In this document: positions 62,763 to 64,000 of the stretch, one piece after another
How the letters are laid out: each line of letters begins with the position of its first letter
Numbering within the stretch: position 1 is the first letter of the stretch
Made by a program: the position numbers and the translations under genes
Notes under the pieces: model-generated
The model's input: only the letters and a program-made list of their open reading frames with translations
Database searches by the model: none
Told to the model about the DNA's origin: nothing
Source: Temnothorax longispinosus
Taxonomy: Eukaryota; Arthropoda; Insecta; Hymenoptera; Formicidae
Length of the DNA stretch: 64,000 bases
Direction: 5' to 3'
NCBI RefSeq assembly: GCF_030848805.1
Contig: NC_092358.1
Location: 12,378,433-12,442,432, forward strand

Positions 62763-63479
62763 AACTAGTAAAGTTTAGGAGATATTGGATACGAAACAAC
62801 GAAGCGACCCGAATGATCGCGATAAGGGGTTGGTCCAACGGATCGAAATAAGGGCGCGCGTGTGAGCGACACTCGTTTACGACCTCCGGATGAGGTCTGG
62901 CCGTTAGGTGACACCCGAAAACACTAATTGTAAGATAAAGCTTTCTTTCGTTAAGAATTTCCTGAGATATTTTAAATTTTGTCATGACATTTTTAATAGA
63001 CCCTTTTTGTTACACCCTGTATAACCAGCAAATAATTCTTATTAATTAAAGTAAAAAATGTAAAGTCTAATAATTCTTATTCAATTTGGTAATTATTTAT
63101 GCAAGTCTCTAAATAACTTCAACAAAAATTTTTAATGTAATCCAGCTATTAAATAATATAATCAAATTGAGAATTTTTTTCACTTTTGTTTATCTATCAT
63201 TTATAAGCTTATAATGTACGAAATAACTTATATTTCTGTGATCGTCTTTTGTATTTTAGATATAAGGCGAATTAATGAAAATGCTTTTATAACAAATAAC
63301 TAACATTTTTTTGTTTATAAAAAAAATATTTATTTTCTGCAAATTATATCTTTAAGTTATTTTTATATAATTATATCAAAGATATTTAATTAAATATCTT
63401 TAATTTTCTATGTGTAAATAAATTCATATTTATATATTGAAATATCACACTAGATGACGAATATCGATCATCAAACATT
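62763..63479. other. AT-rich region, no gene
   Basis: 62763-62900 is moderately GC-rich and unassigned. 63008-63025 has TTTGTTACACCCTGTATA, resembling the end of a dispersed insect element. The rest is AT-rich. Confidence 0.45.
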
Positions 63480-63860
63480 TAATTTATTATAGTTAAACAA
63501 GGCCAGATATCGTCAGACCTGAACAGTTTTCGATCAAACACAATCTCAGTTCGACTTATATCTGGATAGATATGGTCAGAGATAATGTATTTTGGATCGC
63601 ATTCGAGAATAGATATGATTATATCTAAACAGATACATTCAGATCTGGACTGTTTCGATAAAATTCAATCACATATATGGTTCGATTGGAGTAGATATGG
63701 TCCGATCTGAGCCGTCGAAAACCAGATTACACCTCATACATAGTTATATATAGTTATATATGAACATATATGATCAGATCTACGCAGATATGAGAAGTCA
63801 TATCTGACCAGATAAAATTTGATCTGCTGAGATATAATTTGATCTAGCCAGATGCAATGC
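63480..63860. repeat. Degenerate AGATATG / GATCTG motif tract
   Basis: AGATATGGTC, AGATATGATT, CAGATCTG, GATCTG and similar variants recur about every 15-35 bp (63508, 63568, 63611, 63636, 63692, 63703, 63770-63850). An old simple repeat or diverged satellite. The minus-strand frame 63916-63734 is not convincing. Confidence 0.55.
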
Positions 63861-64000
63861 TTTTTTCCCGGGTTTACAAGAAACAGACCGTCTATATATC
63901 TGTATATTATAAACATTAAATCTTATTTATTTTACCGTAGTAAACGAAACAATACGTCGCTGAACCACGTGATTTAGTTAGCCAATCAGACCATTTCCTC
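63861..64000. other. AT-rich end of the window
   Basis: No feature seen. Confidence 0.5.

Overview
This is a eukaryotic window, almost certainly from an insect and most likely an ant or another hymenopteran. The evidence is two insect-type 28S rRNA fragments, one intron-bearing carboxylesterase exon, spliceosomal introns, and a transposable-element (TE) mix of Penelope-like, R1-clade, BEL/Pao, Gypsy (CsRn1-type), Tc1/mariner-like and Transib/RAG1-like elements. There are no operons and no CRISPR arrays. Most long reading frames are TE proteins or their antisense shadows. The one convincing host coding segment is the first coding exon of a type-B carboxylesterase at 19760-19900.

Layout: 1-2000 holds a Penelope-like element (PLE) with long inverted arms and a GIY-YIG nuclease relic. 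2371-4137 is a GC-rich, LTR-like repeat, copied again at 23957-26175. 4141-10930 is a split foldback element whose arms lie 6 kb apart. Between the arms are a 166-bp tandem array, an apparently intact two-exon mariner-like transposase with 495-bp TIRs, a LINE 3' end, a 470-bp pyrimidine tract and a family of AT-rich direct repeats. 10927-14286 is a Gypsy element (minus strand) with a tRNA-Trp primer site, a mutated RT active site and no integrase. 14574-19419 is a Transib/RAG1-like transposon relic with inverted arrays of 132-bp subterminal repeats.

20600-23600 is AT-rich repeat family D with a TA-flanked foldback inserted. 26198-31980 is a run of foldback elements with smaller MITEs nested inside them. 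32050-36230 is mostly unassigned, with a GCACAA-rich tract and a GC-rich LTR-like block carrying a minisatellite. 36380-36694 is a tRNA-derived SINE. 37536-38931 is a TTAA-flanked element with another element nested in it. 39121-39382 is a scrambled 28S rRNA fragment, and 40005-41525 is an ORF1-only LINE. 42207-45885 is a 28S rRNA tail fused to a BEL/Pao element with its LTR. 45890-51325 is an R1-type 3' UTR followed by a 4.3-kb PLE palindrome with a 1.24-kb MITE nested in it. 51933-54190 holds a truncated MITE and a third PLE. 54195-56640 is an internally deleted R1-clade LINE. 56650-61426 is a purine-loaded LINE on the minus strand. 61427-62762 is a palindromic MITE and a second BEL/Pao 3' end. 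The last 1.2 kb is AT-rich.

Recurring logic: four small elements (719-862, 27107-27991, 30897-30969, 47623-48863) sit in one arm of a larger inverted repeat while the other arm keeps the empty target site. Insertion, target duplication and relative age can therefore be read within this window alone. Two sets of loci look like dependence networks. The SINE and the purine-rich LINEs share a 3' tail. The Transib-like element and the foldbacks at 26994-29584 and 31250-31980 share a two-box subterminal repeat.
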